Origin: Glebionis coronaria
Taxonomy: Eukaryota > Streptophyta > Magnoliopsida > Asterales > Asteraceae
NCBI GenBank assembly: GCA_025667525.1
Contig: CM046881.1
Location: 500,423,627 to 500,487,626, forward strand
Length of the DNA stretch: 64,000 nucleotides
Reading direction: 5' to 3'
Under the pieces are notes generated by a model. It made no database searches. It had not been told where the DNA came from and worked only from the letters and a program-made list of their open reading frames with translations. Position numbers and translations under genes: made by a program. Below, piece by piece: positions 1 to 10,537 of this stretch. Within the stretch, counting starts at the first letter, position 1; every line of letters starts with the position of its first letter.

Positions 1-390
1 GAGGCTGTTATCCCAGTAGAAATTGGGATGCCAACAATCCGCATGGCGAAGGTTAATGTCGTCACGAACAATGAGCAACTAAGGATCAATCTGGACTTAT
101 TAGAGGAAAAAAGAGAGATAGCAGCCATCAATGAGGCTAAGTGTAAGGCACGTATGAAAGCCTATTACGATTCCAAAGTCAAGGGCGTTTCCTTCCGACC
201 AGGGGATTTTGTTTATTGTGCTAACGAGGCAAGTCGCGCGGAGAACACAGGGAAGCTGGGTCCAAAGTGGGAAGGGCCATATAAGGTCACGGAAGCTTTG
301 AGACTAGGCGCGTACAAGTTGCGTGACATGGATGGCCGTGACTTAGATCGTACATGGAATATTTACAACCTTAAAAGATGCTACCTCTGA
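1..390 (+). CDS. Integrase C-terminal domain, end of Tat-type gypsy pol (partial)
   Basis: The frame is open from base 1 to a TGA at 388-390 (129 codons), so this is the C-terminus of a larger polyprotein. The last third carries the typical gypsy integrase end: a GPKWEGPYKV segment followed by GAYKLRDMDG and a TWN box. This region follows the DDE core and is thought to help bind DNA. No stops or frameshifts are visible in the part present. The wording of the C-terminal box is what I know from Tat/Retand elements. Catalytic residues are outside the window, so activity cannot be judged. The first in-frame ATG (28) is internal and is not a start. Confidence 0.85.
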   Translation, partial: EAVIPVEIGMPTIRMAKVNVVTNNEQLRINLDLLEEKREIAAINEAKCKARMKAYYDSKVKGVSFRPGDFVYCANEASRAENTGKLGPKWEGPYKVTEALRLGAYKLRDMDGRDLDRTWNIYNLKRCYL

Positions 391-1093
391 AAGGGCTACG
401 GCCTCTGCATGGACACTTCGCTGTGGTCAACTTCAATGAAGATCCATGTATTTTTTGTTTTCATGTTTTCTAGGTTCTATTTGTCTTAGGATTTTTAATT
501 CTGTCAAAAAATCGTAAAAGTTCTAATAAAATGTCGTGGTGCCTAGCTAGCTCCATGGCCTGTTCTTGTGCAAATTATTGTCTTATGTCTTAAATTTATT
601 TATTATTATTATAATATGCCATTTCTTATTCATATGCACTCATTTAAACCGTACATGTACTATTCACTCCCAGGCGGGGTAAGAGGATTAAGTGAACCTA
701 ATAATTCAACTTATCGCATAAGAGGGATGCAACCCCAGTGACACGGATCATGTATCCTTACTAGACACCTTATTTACAAGACGTTGTAATAAGTTTCCGC
801 TTGCCATACTTACATAGTGCCGAACATGGAAAAGACACACGCTGCACGTCTAGTAAAATATAGACTTAGTTTTATTCTTGGTAAGCCGTGACACGTCATG
901 CAACACAAATATACAATATCTGACGAATAAAAGCAAGTTTCCAACAATCAAAATTGCTGTGATTACCACGGACCCATAAACATGATATTCTAAGTGTCCA
1001 GATAGTGTTACAAAAAAAAGTGATGTGGACATCCACAGACGAATATTTGTTACAAACCAAATTGTTCAGAAATTGCATCAATAAAGGAACGCC
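391..1093. other. Spacer between Tat pol and the antisense gene
   Basis: No credible reading frame. The stretch after the pol stop is AT-rich and then more mixed. Short ORFs on both strands around 850-1250 overlap the antisense gene or have no recognisable features. It may hold the 3' UTRs of both converging transcripts. Confidence 0.5.
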
Positions 1094-3991
1094 CTACATC
1101 AGGGGGAGAAACTTCCCTATCTCCCTCTGCTCTTCAGCTAATCGAGATAATGCTTCACCATGGTCTTTCTTGTCCAGAGCCCGAGCCGCGTTCGCCTCCA
1201 ACGCCTCACATAATGTCTGCTCACCAACCACGATCCTGGTGACATCCTCGTGAATAGGAAGAGTGAGTTGGCTGGGGGAGGGTGTGAAATGAGTCCGAGA
1301 GTGTCCCTCACCTTGCGAGAATGCGCCTAGACTTAGTTTTTCCATGATCTCCTTGTTGGACGCATCCTTCGTAGACTCAAGCTCAACCAAGAATGGATAC
1401 TCTAGATCCCGCATAGCAGCCATGGATGCAGTCATTTTCTCTGCGGCCCCAGGGTTAAAGTAGGCATGCTTAGTAAAATTTTGCTTCTTGCTTATCAACT
1501 CTGCGGCCATGACCATACCCTCATGACGACCATGGTCGATGCCATCTGATAAAAGATCTGCAAATGGTTGCACAAATTGAGGGGCCTCCAATACTTTCAT
1601 AACAGCTAGGCGCGCCCCATGACCCACCATCCACCTGCGGCCAACAATGGCTGCTAGTAGTTGGGGGTACAACACCTCATCACGGTCTGTGTTAAGGGCG
1701 TCCAGCTCTACTTTCTTTTGCGCGGAAGCCTCCATCAACTGTTCCAATGCGGTCCTTTCTTTGGCCAGTTGTTATTTCAACATCTCCTCGCCTTGGACCA
1801 ATACCTCTGTATCTTCAAGCTCCTTCAAGAGGGTGGATACTTGGCCAGTGGAGGTCTTTGCCAAAGCTTCTACCGCGGCCACTTGCATGTGATACACTAA
1901 GGTTAGAATGATGCATGATGTGGGCGTAGGTGTGATACTACGCGGATACGTACCTTAGCTGTTGAAGCCTCAAGTTGGGCTTCAAGCTCGGCAAGACGTT
2001 TGTCGTGGGCATTTGCATGCGCGGCTTGTTCTTTGATGGTGGCCTCAGCGGTGGAGAGTTGGGACTGGAGGGCTGCAATCTGGGATTCATTTTCTTCAGT
2101 CATTTTCTCCCTCCGGCCGTTCTTTCTCTTTAAAGATTCAACGTGATCCAGTGCGGCCTCAAATCTTACCCGCATAGAGGTACCCATAGCCACCTGATGC
2201 ACCAAGGCCAAATTGTATTCATCTACTAAGTCTGGATGACTTAATGAGTTTATGTCCTTTACTAGGCCGGGTGGAATATAGTGGTTCAGGTAGTCCCAAC
2301 ATTCTTCCGCGTCCTTCATCCTAGAAGTGGTGGTTGTCTTCCACTCGGGGTTAAAGTGTGTGGGGGAGCCGGACACCAGAATTTCTGGTGAAGCCGTGGG
2401 AAAACCTTCCTCAAAAGCCGGGCCAGATTTGGTCGTTACGGCGTACAGGACAGGCTCCTTCCCTTTCCTCGTTCATTGGACATGCGCGGCACTAGCCTGG
2501 TCATCCCTGCAACAAACATTGTCATGCACATTAGCATTACTACGAATGGACATACCTTTTACTTGGATAAGAGAAATAATGACAGGCATGAGTGGATGAC
2601 GTACATGTTGGTTTTCTCCAGCTCTGACGTGGTGGGAGGAACCTGGGTGACTGGCTCCACAACTGGGGGTGGCACGTTCTAAACTATGTGGGCGTCCTGC
2701 GCCATTCCCGAAGCTTGATTTGTGCTTTCCCCAGATTGATAGAGGGGGTGGTCTTCGCGTAGTCTCTTTGCGGGGGCATTGTGCTCTCCTATCACGGCCT
2801 CGGTAGTCTTCCTTACCCTCTTATTCTTTCTACGGGTGGGATTTAGAACGGGTTGGGCTTCTTCCTCCTCTTCATCTACTTGTTGTGCCTCATCATCATC
2901 ATCACCCAGCATTTGGCGGAGGCTGGAGGTAGTTCTCTCCATATTATCACCCTGCTCCTCCTCATGAACATGGGTGGTAGTCTTCGGCGGTGAGGAGGGC
3001 CCAGGTTCATTCTCCAACATCATGGCGTCCCCGTCTTCGTTGTCAAAATCTATGGGGGGTCTTCAAGAGAGTTGTATCCTCCTCATCAGATTGGGGGTCA
3101 GGTACGGCTGCTAGGGCGACTGTCACATTTCTGGTATGCTCGAGAAGGGGTAGCTCGTTTTCTCGTCTAGGGCGCGCTCCCTCCGGTATAGCCTTAGGAT
3201 CTCCCTGGCGTAGGACTCCAAAGAAATTCATTTCTGCAGAGCAAAGGAGTACGTTAGTTACGGACAACACATTTATGTATCTTTGCGGATACGTATGCTA
3301 TACCTACCTTCGCCACGGCCTCTCTAAAATACAGGGTATCTGTTCGATGGGCCAAAGTAGTTACGACTAATCCCTAGCAGGCAAAGGAATGACTCGGGTA
3401 GATTCCTATGAAACCCTGTCCTATTCCTATCTATTTCTTGAGCATGCTGGGCGTTGTATGTACCGACCGGGGAGGAAAGTCAGGGAGTAATCTATGCTTA
3501 TATACAAACTCAGTCGACCATACTACTACGTCAATAAAGAAGTAGTGGTCGTACCAGTTTTTCAGCGAGTCTATGGCTTTATTGTGACACGTGGGGCTGG
3601 TTAAGGATCTTTACTTAAAGGAAATCCAACCATTCACTAAGTTGGGGGTATAAAACAGCCTAAATAACTCTACGGTTGGGGGGATGCTTCGTGCACGGCA
3701 TAGGATTTCGAACTCGATAATCTTACATGCGCCTATACAGTGTAACTGGGTGATATGTACATCATAGTAACCTAGTAAATCTACAAGGAATCTGGTAAAA
3801 GGGATGCGGTAATTGGCCGCATCAAAAAGGCGAGTGTATAGGCCAATCTTTACCCGGGGGCCTCAGTTATAAGGTCCCCGGCACCAGGGAGAGAGGGGTG
3901 AAGGTTGCTAGGAATGAAGAAGTCAGAGCAAAACTCCCCTCGTCATTACATTCAGCACAGATCTGATGGTAGGGTTGTTCCTATGAGCCAT
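1094..3991 (-). pseudogene. Antisense ORF of the Tat element, 'putative gypsy-type transposase' family, degraded and probably intron-containing
   Basis: Minus-strand frames form one interrupted gene. An ATG at 3991-3989 starts it. A conserved domain follows between about 3900 and 3500, with LYTRLFDAANYRIPFTRF, then ITQLHCIGACKIIEFEI and NWYDHYFFIDVVVW. This matches my recollection of the 'transposase (putative), gypsy type' family (PF04195), known from antisense ORFs of Tat elements; no transposase activity is established. Downstream are an acidic linker (3023-2679) and long coiled-coil segments (2376-1903 and about 1890-1094). Likely introns: donor AAG|GTAGGT near 3308 with acceptor TTGCTCTGCAG near 3239, and a donor GTACGT near 1953. 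Breaks include stops near 3605 and 1773, a one-base shift near 3850, and a shift near 3440. The last segment (1747-1094) is open for 217 codons. It is not functional as it stands. Confidence 0.7.
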
Positions 3992-4135
3992 AATTATTAA
4001 ATAATGGTGAAAGGCGTGGTATTCTAACCTGTGTGGGGGAAGATCCGTGCGAATGAAGGTGGTGGTAAGGAAGAAAGCGTTAATGACGAAAAACTAGCAA
4101 AAGACTGTGTGTCACACACAGCCGTGAGAGCAACC

Positions 4136-4143
4136 TATTTATA
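4136..4143 (-). promoter_or_regulatory. TATA box candidate for the antisense gene
   Basis: Read on the minus strand this is CCTATAAATAGG, a near-perfect plant TATA box, about 150 bp upstream of the antisense ATG at 3991. The spacing leaves room for a normal 5' UTR. It suggests the antisense gene has its own promoter inside the element rather than using the LTR. The match is seen directly; the use is inferred. Confidence 0.5.
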
Positions 4144-4565
4144 GGGTTACCTCGTTGGTAATGGTTTGTTGGATTCATGACACGTGTCTTCCACTAACCT
4201 AAATAGTGGGGTTAGGGAGGTAAGTGGCAAGTAAACAGTCAGGCGGGACCCACGGGTCACTTCTGACTTAGAAGATTGCGTCGCTCGAGGTACTGACTGT
4301 TTGCACTTTGTCAGTCAAAATGACAGATGAACAGTCAATTGTGTCGGGATATGCGGTCATACGTAAGACCATATTTAATGTTTCATTTAATGTGTCTCGG
4401 TCGTCACGTGCGGCTGGGGTACCATAGGAATGAATTCCTAACAAGGTTGCCACGTGCGGCCGAAACATGGTTTTCAAATTCAACATTTTAAGATGATCTT
4501 TCTTGGTACGTCTAAGGGACATCTTGTTAGTCTAGATATTCCGCCTACGGCTGTAACAACTAGAC
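4144..4565. other. Region upstream of the antisense gene, before the polypurine tract
   Basis: No convincing gene. The 84-codon minus frame at 4268-4522 has no family features. By position this would be the upstream regulatory region of the antisense gene. Confidence 0.4.
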
Positions 4566-4576
4566 TGGGGGGGACA
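4566..4576 (+). promoter_or_regulatory. Polypurine tract of the Tat element
   Basis: A run of seven or more G followed by A lies 2 bp before the TGATGACG start of the 3' LTR. This is where plus-strand DNA synthesis is primed in LTR retrotransposons. Confidence 0.7.
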
Positions 4577-4578
4577 TG

Positions 4579-5158
4579 ATGACGTATAGTCCCCAACCGG
4601 GTCATGCACCCGGCCCACGGGTACTATCCGCATCCAGCCCATCACGAATGGGTTGGATTAATCAGTTAAGCTTACGGGCTTGAATGAACAGTGGCCGCAT
4701 AAAGTGTGTGCGGCCCACGGCCTGGTACAGCCGGGACAGGGTTAGACAGGATCACAATCTTATTAGGATTGGGATTTACCTTCAAGTATAGGATATACAC
4801 TAACCATAATTAGAAGATAACAATCAAGCTAATTATGGTGGTTATCTTATGCTTGGGGCCGAAGTAAACAGTAAGCCCATTAGGGTTTCACTGCCTATAT
4901 AAGGAACCCCCAAGGGTTCCATAAAGGTATTACATTCTCCATACTCTCATCTCACATCCGATTCTTAACCCTAACCGATTACTTACTCTTACGCTGGAGT
5001 CTAATTGTAGGATACGTTCCCACGGTAAGTCTAACGCGTGTTGCTTTAGTGTGCAGGATCTCAGCAAGTTATTCACTTGGTGCAAGATCCGGAGCCCAGC
5101 CTACCCGAATTAAGCCTAATTCTAGTCTAGCAAGGATCATCCAACTTTTGTATCAACA
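4579..5158 (+). repeat. 3' LTR of the Tat element
   Basis: Starts TGATGACG directly after the polypurine tract and ends TATCAACA, giving a 580 bp LTR with TG...CA ends. It contains a TATA box at 4896-4902 and a pyrimidine-rich leader after it. The left end is firm. The right end is inferred from the CA dinucleotide and from the change to an unrelated LTR-like sequence. The 5' LTR is not in the window, so it could not be compared. Confidence 0.7.
4896..4902 (+). promoter_or_regulatory. TATA box of the Tat LTR
   Basis: CTGCCTATATAAGGAACCC is a standard LTR core promoter. It lies about 320 bp into the LTR, at the expected U3/R border. Confidence 0.6.
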
Positions 5159-5527
5159 AGTCAGAAAGTGGTTAAGCGACGTGTACAGTTTCTCCTTTTA
5201 AGGAGCTTGTTGATTAGTGAACTCACGAGTAAAGACTAATCGAGGAGTGGAGTAGGTACGAGGAGTGAGCTTCGTTGCCGAACCACTATAAGTCCTTGGT
5301 GTTTGGTTTGATCTTTCCTTTTCTTATCTCTTTACATTCATTATTATTTACTTGCATATACGTGTGATTATTAGTTTAGATCCACTATCTATTTTTCATA
5401 TTATGCATAAGAAGATTTCTCATAATCACTCAAGTCTATGTTTTTTTAAAAAGGTATTTTTGAAAATCGATCATTAATCAAGTAAATTTAAGAAACTATT
5501 CAACCCCCCCTTCTAGCTTTTACAACA
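5159..5527 (+). repeat. Remnant of a copia (Sirevirus-type) LTR, 3' portion
   Basis: The segment has the look of the second half of a SIRE-type LTR: a GGAGTGGAGTAGG...GTTGCCGAACCACTATAA block, then a run ending ACTATTCAACCCCCCCTTCTAG and a terminal CAACA. The left part is missing at the Tat junction, so the Tat element probably inserted into this LTR. No tRNA-Met primer site follows, so it is a 3' LTR or a solo LTR. The family call rests on recollection of these two blocks. Confidence 0.5.
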
Positions 5528-6274
5528 TGTACAAACCAAACAGGCCCCTAATGTTATTAATTTTTTTACATTGAGATTGGCATTGTATTCGCCTTTCGAG
5601 GCATACAGCTCGTATTGCCACTATTTTTAGGGTCAAGCCTCTGTTTCTGATAGAAAGGATCTTCATCGTTTGATTCAATTATTCAAAAATATGTGAAGTT
5701 TGTCTTTAAAAGTACAATTCACTGTCGCAAAGTCAATTGTTTAGCGAACAAGAAACAAGTATTCATATCAATATTGTAAACTTCACAACTATTAAAAAGA
5801 CATCCTTAGAGCATTCAGTATCATAACATGGTAACATCGAAAATGTGATGACACATCAACGTCACATCAACGTCACATCAACTTTAACACAATAACACCA
5901 ACACCCTTTAAAACCAGTAGTATCATAACATCAAAATAACACCACATTTTTTCACCCGCCCCTTTATTTTCATAACCCCCCTACACACGCACACACACAT
6001 ACACACACAACATTTTGTTAATTAATATAAACTAACTTCATTTCATTCATCAAATGCATCAGGTGTGGTACTGTATGCCAACTGACATATGACAACTGTG
6101 CATGCATTGTATTCGCCTTAAGATGCATACAACTCGTCTTACCACTATTTTTAAAGTCAAGCTTCCTTTTTCGATGTTAGGGTTTCAGAAAGAAACTAGC
6201 AGGGTTCCCATGTGTTGCAACTACGTGTAATAAAAAACCACTTCATATAAGATAATATTACAAAATTGTGATTA
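5528..6274. other. Unassigned AT-rich stretch with a diverged direct repeat
   Basis: No gene seen. About 60 bp near 5583-5640 recurs in diverged form near 6107-6165 (both contain CATTGTATTCGCC, GCATACA and CCACTATTTTTA). The 5820-6050 stretch has simple ACATCAAC and CACACA runs. This could be an old miniature element, but I found no terminal inverted repeats. Confidence 0.4.
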
Positions 6275-7165
6275 TTTTTTTGAAGGGCGAAATTTTATTA
6301 ACTAACAAGGCAATAGAACAAACATTACAAAGAAATCAAATGAGGATTTTTAAGCCAATCCTCCCTAGAACATATCTTTTTACATCTATTATGATACCAA
6401 AGGAAAGATAAAGACACAATATCGTCAAAGACTACCGATCAAGTCGGCGGTGTATCTTCGAAGATTGTACGATTCTGCAACACGCATAAGGACCACCAAG
6501 CTAAGACACCTTCCAAAATACACTTAACATTAGAAGCAAGCTGAATAGAGAAAACCATGAATCCCATTCCAAAAATGAAGTCCACAACTGCCATTCCACC
6601 TCCCACCACCGACACACCCTACACAACACAACTTGGGCCAAATTGCACTGAAAAAAGCACGTAATGAACATCATCCTCACAAGAAATACATATAGGATAC
6701 GTAACTTATTCCAAATCAACACCTTGACGCACCAAATTGATCTTAGTTGGAAAGAAATCACGACGTGCTCTCCAAGTAAAAATATTAATTTTGATGGGTA
6801 TATATCTTACTCATGTCGTTGGTTCAAAATGAGTAAGAAGTAACATGTCGTCAATGAAATTACGAATATCTCGAACTTTAAAGAACCATCACCTGAAAGG
6901 ATACAAGTCCACCAATCGTGGGAAGGAGAGAGAACTACCGAATCCATCAGCGAAAGTAACGAATCAAACTACTGTTCCTCGGAACCTCCACGGAATCGTC
7001 TATGAAAAGAACAGTCAAGAGGCAATTTAAACTTGTCGTCTACCAGAGTCTGTTTGTCTAACTCAAGCGCAAACACCCGAGGAAATTCATTCCGAAGATT
7101 ATTAACACCTATCCATTTATCCAGCCAAAACATTGTATTATTCCCGTCCCCTAAACGTTTACAAC
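6275..7165 (-). pseudogene. 3' end of a LINE (L1-type non-LTR retrotransposon), degraded
   Basis: On the minus strand, frames from about 7165 downward give an FWLDKW box and an FPRVFALE segment, then (about 6790-6600) the zinc-binding domain that follows LINE reverse transcriptase, with PTKINLVRQGV, CISCEDDVHYVLF and a later WW pair. The coding part ends in a WLKNPHLISL-like tail. A short A tract (T run at 6275-6281) marks the 3' end. Stops and shifts show it is dead. The upstream RT core is missing because element E0 begins at 7171. The family is recognised from the zf-RVT pattern. Confidence 0.75.
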
Positions 7166-7170
7166 AATGG

Positions 7171-7523
7171 TGTTAAGCTAATCTAATCCATCACATATGA
7201 TTAAAGTAGAAAATAGAGAGAAGTTAGAGAGAGAAAGTAGAGAGAGATGAGAGAATTGGTGAAACTACTATATGAAATAACGAGAAGCAACAACCCCTCT
7301 TCCACACATGGAAGAGAGTTTATACCCCAGGCCTTTAGGGGCCGCGAGTTGGGTTTCCTTGGGTCGGGCTTGGCTTATCTTGGGCATGAAGCCCCTAACT
7401 TACACAATATTAGCTTAAAGTTCAAGCCCAGTTATCTCGAATAGCCTAATACTATACAATACCTTTAACCACTAAGATGATCTATTACATTCTTATTCGA
7501 CTATATAATATATAGGGCTAACA
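7171..7523 (-). repeat. 3' LTR of E0
   Basis: Minus-strand sequence begins TGTTAGCCC directly after GGGGAGAT and ends CTTAACA at 7171, giving 353 bp with a short terminal inverted repeat. It holds purine-rich GAGAGA runs near 7215-7250. No second copy is in the window. Confidence 0.7.
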
Positions 7524-7533
7524 ATCTCCCCAT
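7524..7533 (-). promoter_or_regulatory. Polypurine tract of E0
   Basis: The minus strand reads ATGGGGAGAT immediately before the TGTTAG of the LTR, the usual copia arrangement. Confidence 0.65.
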
Positions 7534-8204
7534 GTATCGGTCTTCTTAAAACACTTAAAATGCTTGACTGGATACATTCTTGTGGAGGTGATATTCTTAG
7601 GTCTTGTATTTTGGTCTTGATCTTGTTTGTAATGGCTTTGTTCCTTCATGCTTTTGTGATCTTTATCTTGATCCTTTGTCTTTTGACTTTGAGCACTTGA
7701 GTTCTTCAATATATCCTTGAGTATCTTGATTATCGCCTTCTTGTGCTCTTGTGACTTCTGAATCGACATGTTCATACTTTGTTGATTTCGAAAGGCTAAC
7801 TATCTCTCATACATACTTAATTCTTGTTAGACCTTGAGGTATCCATTGATTATCAGAGTAGCGAAATTCTTTAACTTTTAGTATGAACATGTGGAGACGA
7901 CTTCGGTTAGTACACAACTACGCCACCTTCTTGATATGCAGCAACATATATAGACACGGACGAAATGGCTTTGAACGTTTCACCCTAACTCGGTAGAGTT
8001 TTACCTCCGGTTGGTAAAGACCATTAGACGGTATTAGTTACCGAACCTGTGATCGGGTAGATTCAATTAAGAACCTCATTGACAGAGTTTCCCGGCTGCA
8101 CTAGCCAGTTCTCGTTGCTTGACCGTCTCAAATTAGACTACGATCGTAAAGAGTGAATCAGTTAGATAAGTTATCCGTCTAATTAGAGTTGTCAATTCAG
8201 ATTC

Positions 8205-8605
8205 CTGGAATAAGTTTGATTCAATGAAGAATCGCACCATTGTTGCTTTCCAGTTTATCACAAGCTCGATTCATAAAGAATCTTACGAGTCACCTACCGT
8301 AGTGCTGTTTGAGATTGACACTAGAAGGATTTCCATTTGTCATTATGAACACTAAAGAGTGTCACTATGAATGTTTTGGCAAGATCACACGGATTTTGCG
8401 AAGAAACCTAGAATCAAGTTTGAATCATTTAAAAATCAAAACTTAGTTGCGTTCCAGTTATCACAAGTTTGATTCTATAGAATCGCACAAGTTACCTACC
8501 ATGATCTTGTTTAATATTGAGTAGGATTTCCATCTTCATTGTGAATCGTATCACTCAGATGTTCTGGCAATATCGTAAGGATAATGCGTAGGACTCCTCG
8601 TTAAC
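8205..8605. repeat. Tandem duplication, period about 204 bp
   Basis: Two diverged copies share the order GTTGC.TTCCAG, TTATCACAAG, GAATC.CACAAG/GAGT, ACCTACC, AGGATTTCCAT and a final GGCAA.ATC block. The GTTGC marker falls at 8242 and 8446. Confidence 0.65.
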
Positions 8606-10052
8606 ACTTGTTTTCTAGATAATGAACAACAAATGTGTTACATAGATAGTGTCCTAATGAGATGATATTTTGATCTCTTTTTGGCTCTAGACTCGATAAG
8701 TGCGTTTTGGCTTTAGTGATCGGAGGTTGGATTTGACTGCCACCTTTTCAATATCAACTAACTCGGAGTGAGAAATTTAATAGATAATGTGTTGATCTCC
8801 ATGAGAATGAGACAAGTTTTTTTAGAGAAAACTGAATGGCTGGGAAGGGTTGTGCATAGCATCACTGGATCCCTGATGACTTGTCTTCAATATCAGTAAT
8901 CATCTAGATGATTCTGATAGTAGATGTGTTGACCCGGTTTCTGCCTAAGTTGTATGGAGGGCTTCTTTCTTTATACCCTTTATCCTTACATTTCTTTTTC
9001 ATTCTTCAATCCCTACAATCCTTACCAAGACGTCATCACTAGCACCTTTTGTGATTGTTTCAGTGCTAACTTAAGTCATTAGTATGCATTCAACTTCGTT
9101 CACGTTCAACTCCATCTTTCCCAAGGAACACTAAATCTAGCTATGGAATGTCCTTGGGTAGATCCCTACGGTTCTGGTTGGATCATATGACTTAGTTTCC
9201 TATCCTAAACCTTTTTTTGACTCCATCGTTTCGTCGAGGATAGTAGGTTGTTTGGGTATAGATCGTCACCATAAAACCATTGAAAACCCAATCAAAGTGC
9301 TTGATAAAAATCAAAACTTTTAACACAAAATGAAGGTTTTACATATCCGAAATAATCCCCCTATACACATGCATCGATATTCGAAATAGTTTAGCATGTG
9401 AAGGAAAGAGTTGCAAGTGAGTCTTTAAGATCACATTTCTCTATAGATCACATTTTAATCACATTTTCTCCCCTATCTATAATATAAAAACTTACTATTA
9501 GAGATACCAATTGACTAAAATATGACAATTTCTGAAAATCATTTGGGAGAGAAAGATGTGTGCACACTTGAATCATGAAACTTTTGTCGGGTGCTCCCCC
9601 TCAACAATATATGTGTGTCCTAATGAAACAATATTTGACAATATTTTGGAAAATTGACACCACAAAATATGTTGAGGTACAGAGTTGAGATGCCTTAACC
9701 GATATAGTATATTACATATGACAGTTTTAAACCATTTTTGGAATGTGTTGGATACATAAAATATGACAATTTCTGAGATGTACCCAACAACATTAAAGGG
9801 TTTATTTGAAAACGCTCCCCTCAAAAATTGACCCACATAAAATATGACAATTTTGAGATATAAAAATCACATTATGAGGAAAGGAGTGTTAAACACACAA
9901 TTTTGAATGATTTAGAAAAACCTTTTGAGAAATTCTTGAATAATTGTGTTCAACGGTTTTAAAATAAACATGATAGATGACTTCTCTTCTATCGCTTAGG
10001 GAAAGCGCACTGAAACATACACTTCCCTTTCGGTAAAACGGACCCGATTTAC

Positions 10053-10442
10053 ACGAGCTCAAAACTTTGATTGTTTTGTGACTAGCTCATGACCAAGAAA
10101 AAATAATTTCCTATTGTGAAGGATAAGTTATCATCCGTGATAAAATTTACTTATGTTGAAGTCCGAGTTCTAAGTTGACATTTACTTAGAAGTATTTTTT
10201 CATGAGCTTAAAAACTTAGAATGTTTTTATGACAAGCTCATGACTGAGAAACATTAATTTCTCGTTGTGAAGGATAAGTTATCGTCCGTGATAAACTTTA
10301 CTTATTGTGAGGTTCAAGTTCTAAGCTGTAATATACTTAGGAGTCATTTACACGAGCTTAAAACTTTTGAATAATTTTAATGCAATCTCGTGTCTGAGAA
10401 AATTGAATTTCTCATTTTGAGGGTAAGTTATCTTCCGTAATG
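10053..10442. repeat. Tandem repeat, period about 150 bp, 2.6 copies
   Basis: Copies begin with ACGAGCTCAAAA, ATGAGCTTAAAA and ACGAGCTTAAAA at about 10053, 10202 and 10352. Each carries CTCATG/TCGTG, GAGAAA, GAAGGATAAGTTATC and CCGTGAT. The third copy is cut short near 10442 where the gag-like gene region begins. Confidence 0.75.
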
Positions 10443-10537
10443 CACTTCCATTTCTTTCTTATCAGAGTTACAGCCTGTCATGTGACTACAAGTCATCTTT
10501 TGAAGCTTAATTGTGAAATCCCTAAGACACTTGTTTC

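Larger units (their letters stand above)
1..5158 (+). mobile_element. 3' part of a Tat-lineage Ty3/gypsy LTR retrotransposon
   Basis: The parts run in the order expected for the end of a Tat (Ogre/Retand-type) element: C-terminal integrase (1-390), a long region whose reading frame is on the opposite strand (1094-3991), a G-rich polypurine tract (around 4566-4576), and a 3' LTR (4579-5158) that starts TGATGACG and ends CA. The 5' LTR, gag and most of pol lie left of the window. Extra ORFs between pol and the 3' LTR, including antisense ones, are known in plant Tat elements. The 5 bp after the LTR (AGTCA) would be the target-site duplication, but the matching left copy is outside the window. 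Confidence 0.85.
7534..10537. other. Non-coding interior of E0 where pol would be expected
   Basis: Three kilobases with no reading frame resembling protease, integrase, RT or RNase H on either strand. A minus-strand frame at 7518-7775 is rich in Lys, Gln and Asp and reads into the LTR; it is probably chance. Two tandem duplications lie here (8205-8605 and 10053-10442), and AAAATATGACAATTT recurs around 9500-9860. It looks like filler sequence of a non-autonomous element. Confidence 0.55.

Noticed and set aside
5815..6060. Miniature inverted-repeat element around ATCATAACAT...ACATCAAC
   Set aside because: Direct repeats and simple runs present, but no terminal inverted repeats or target duplication found.
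7518..7775. 85-codon Lys/Gln/Asp-rich minus frame next to the E0 LTR
   Set aside because: Low complexity, runs through the polypurine tract into the LTR, no relation to pol.
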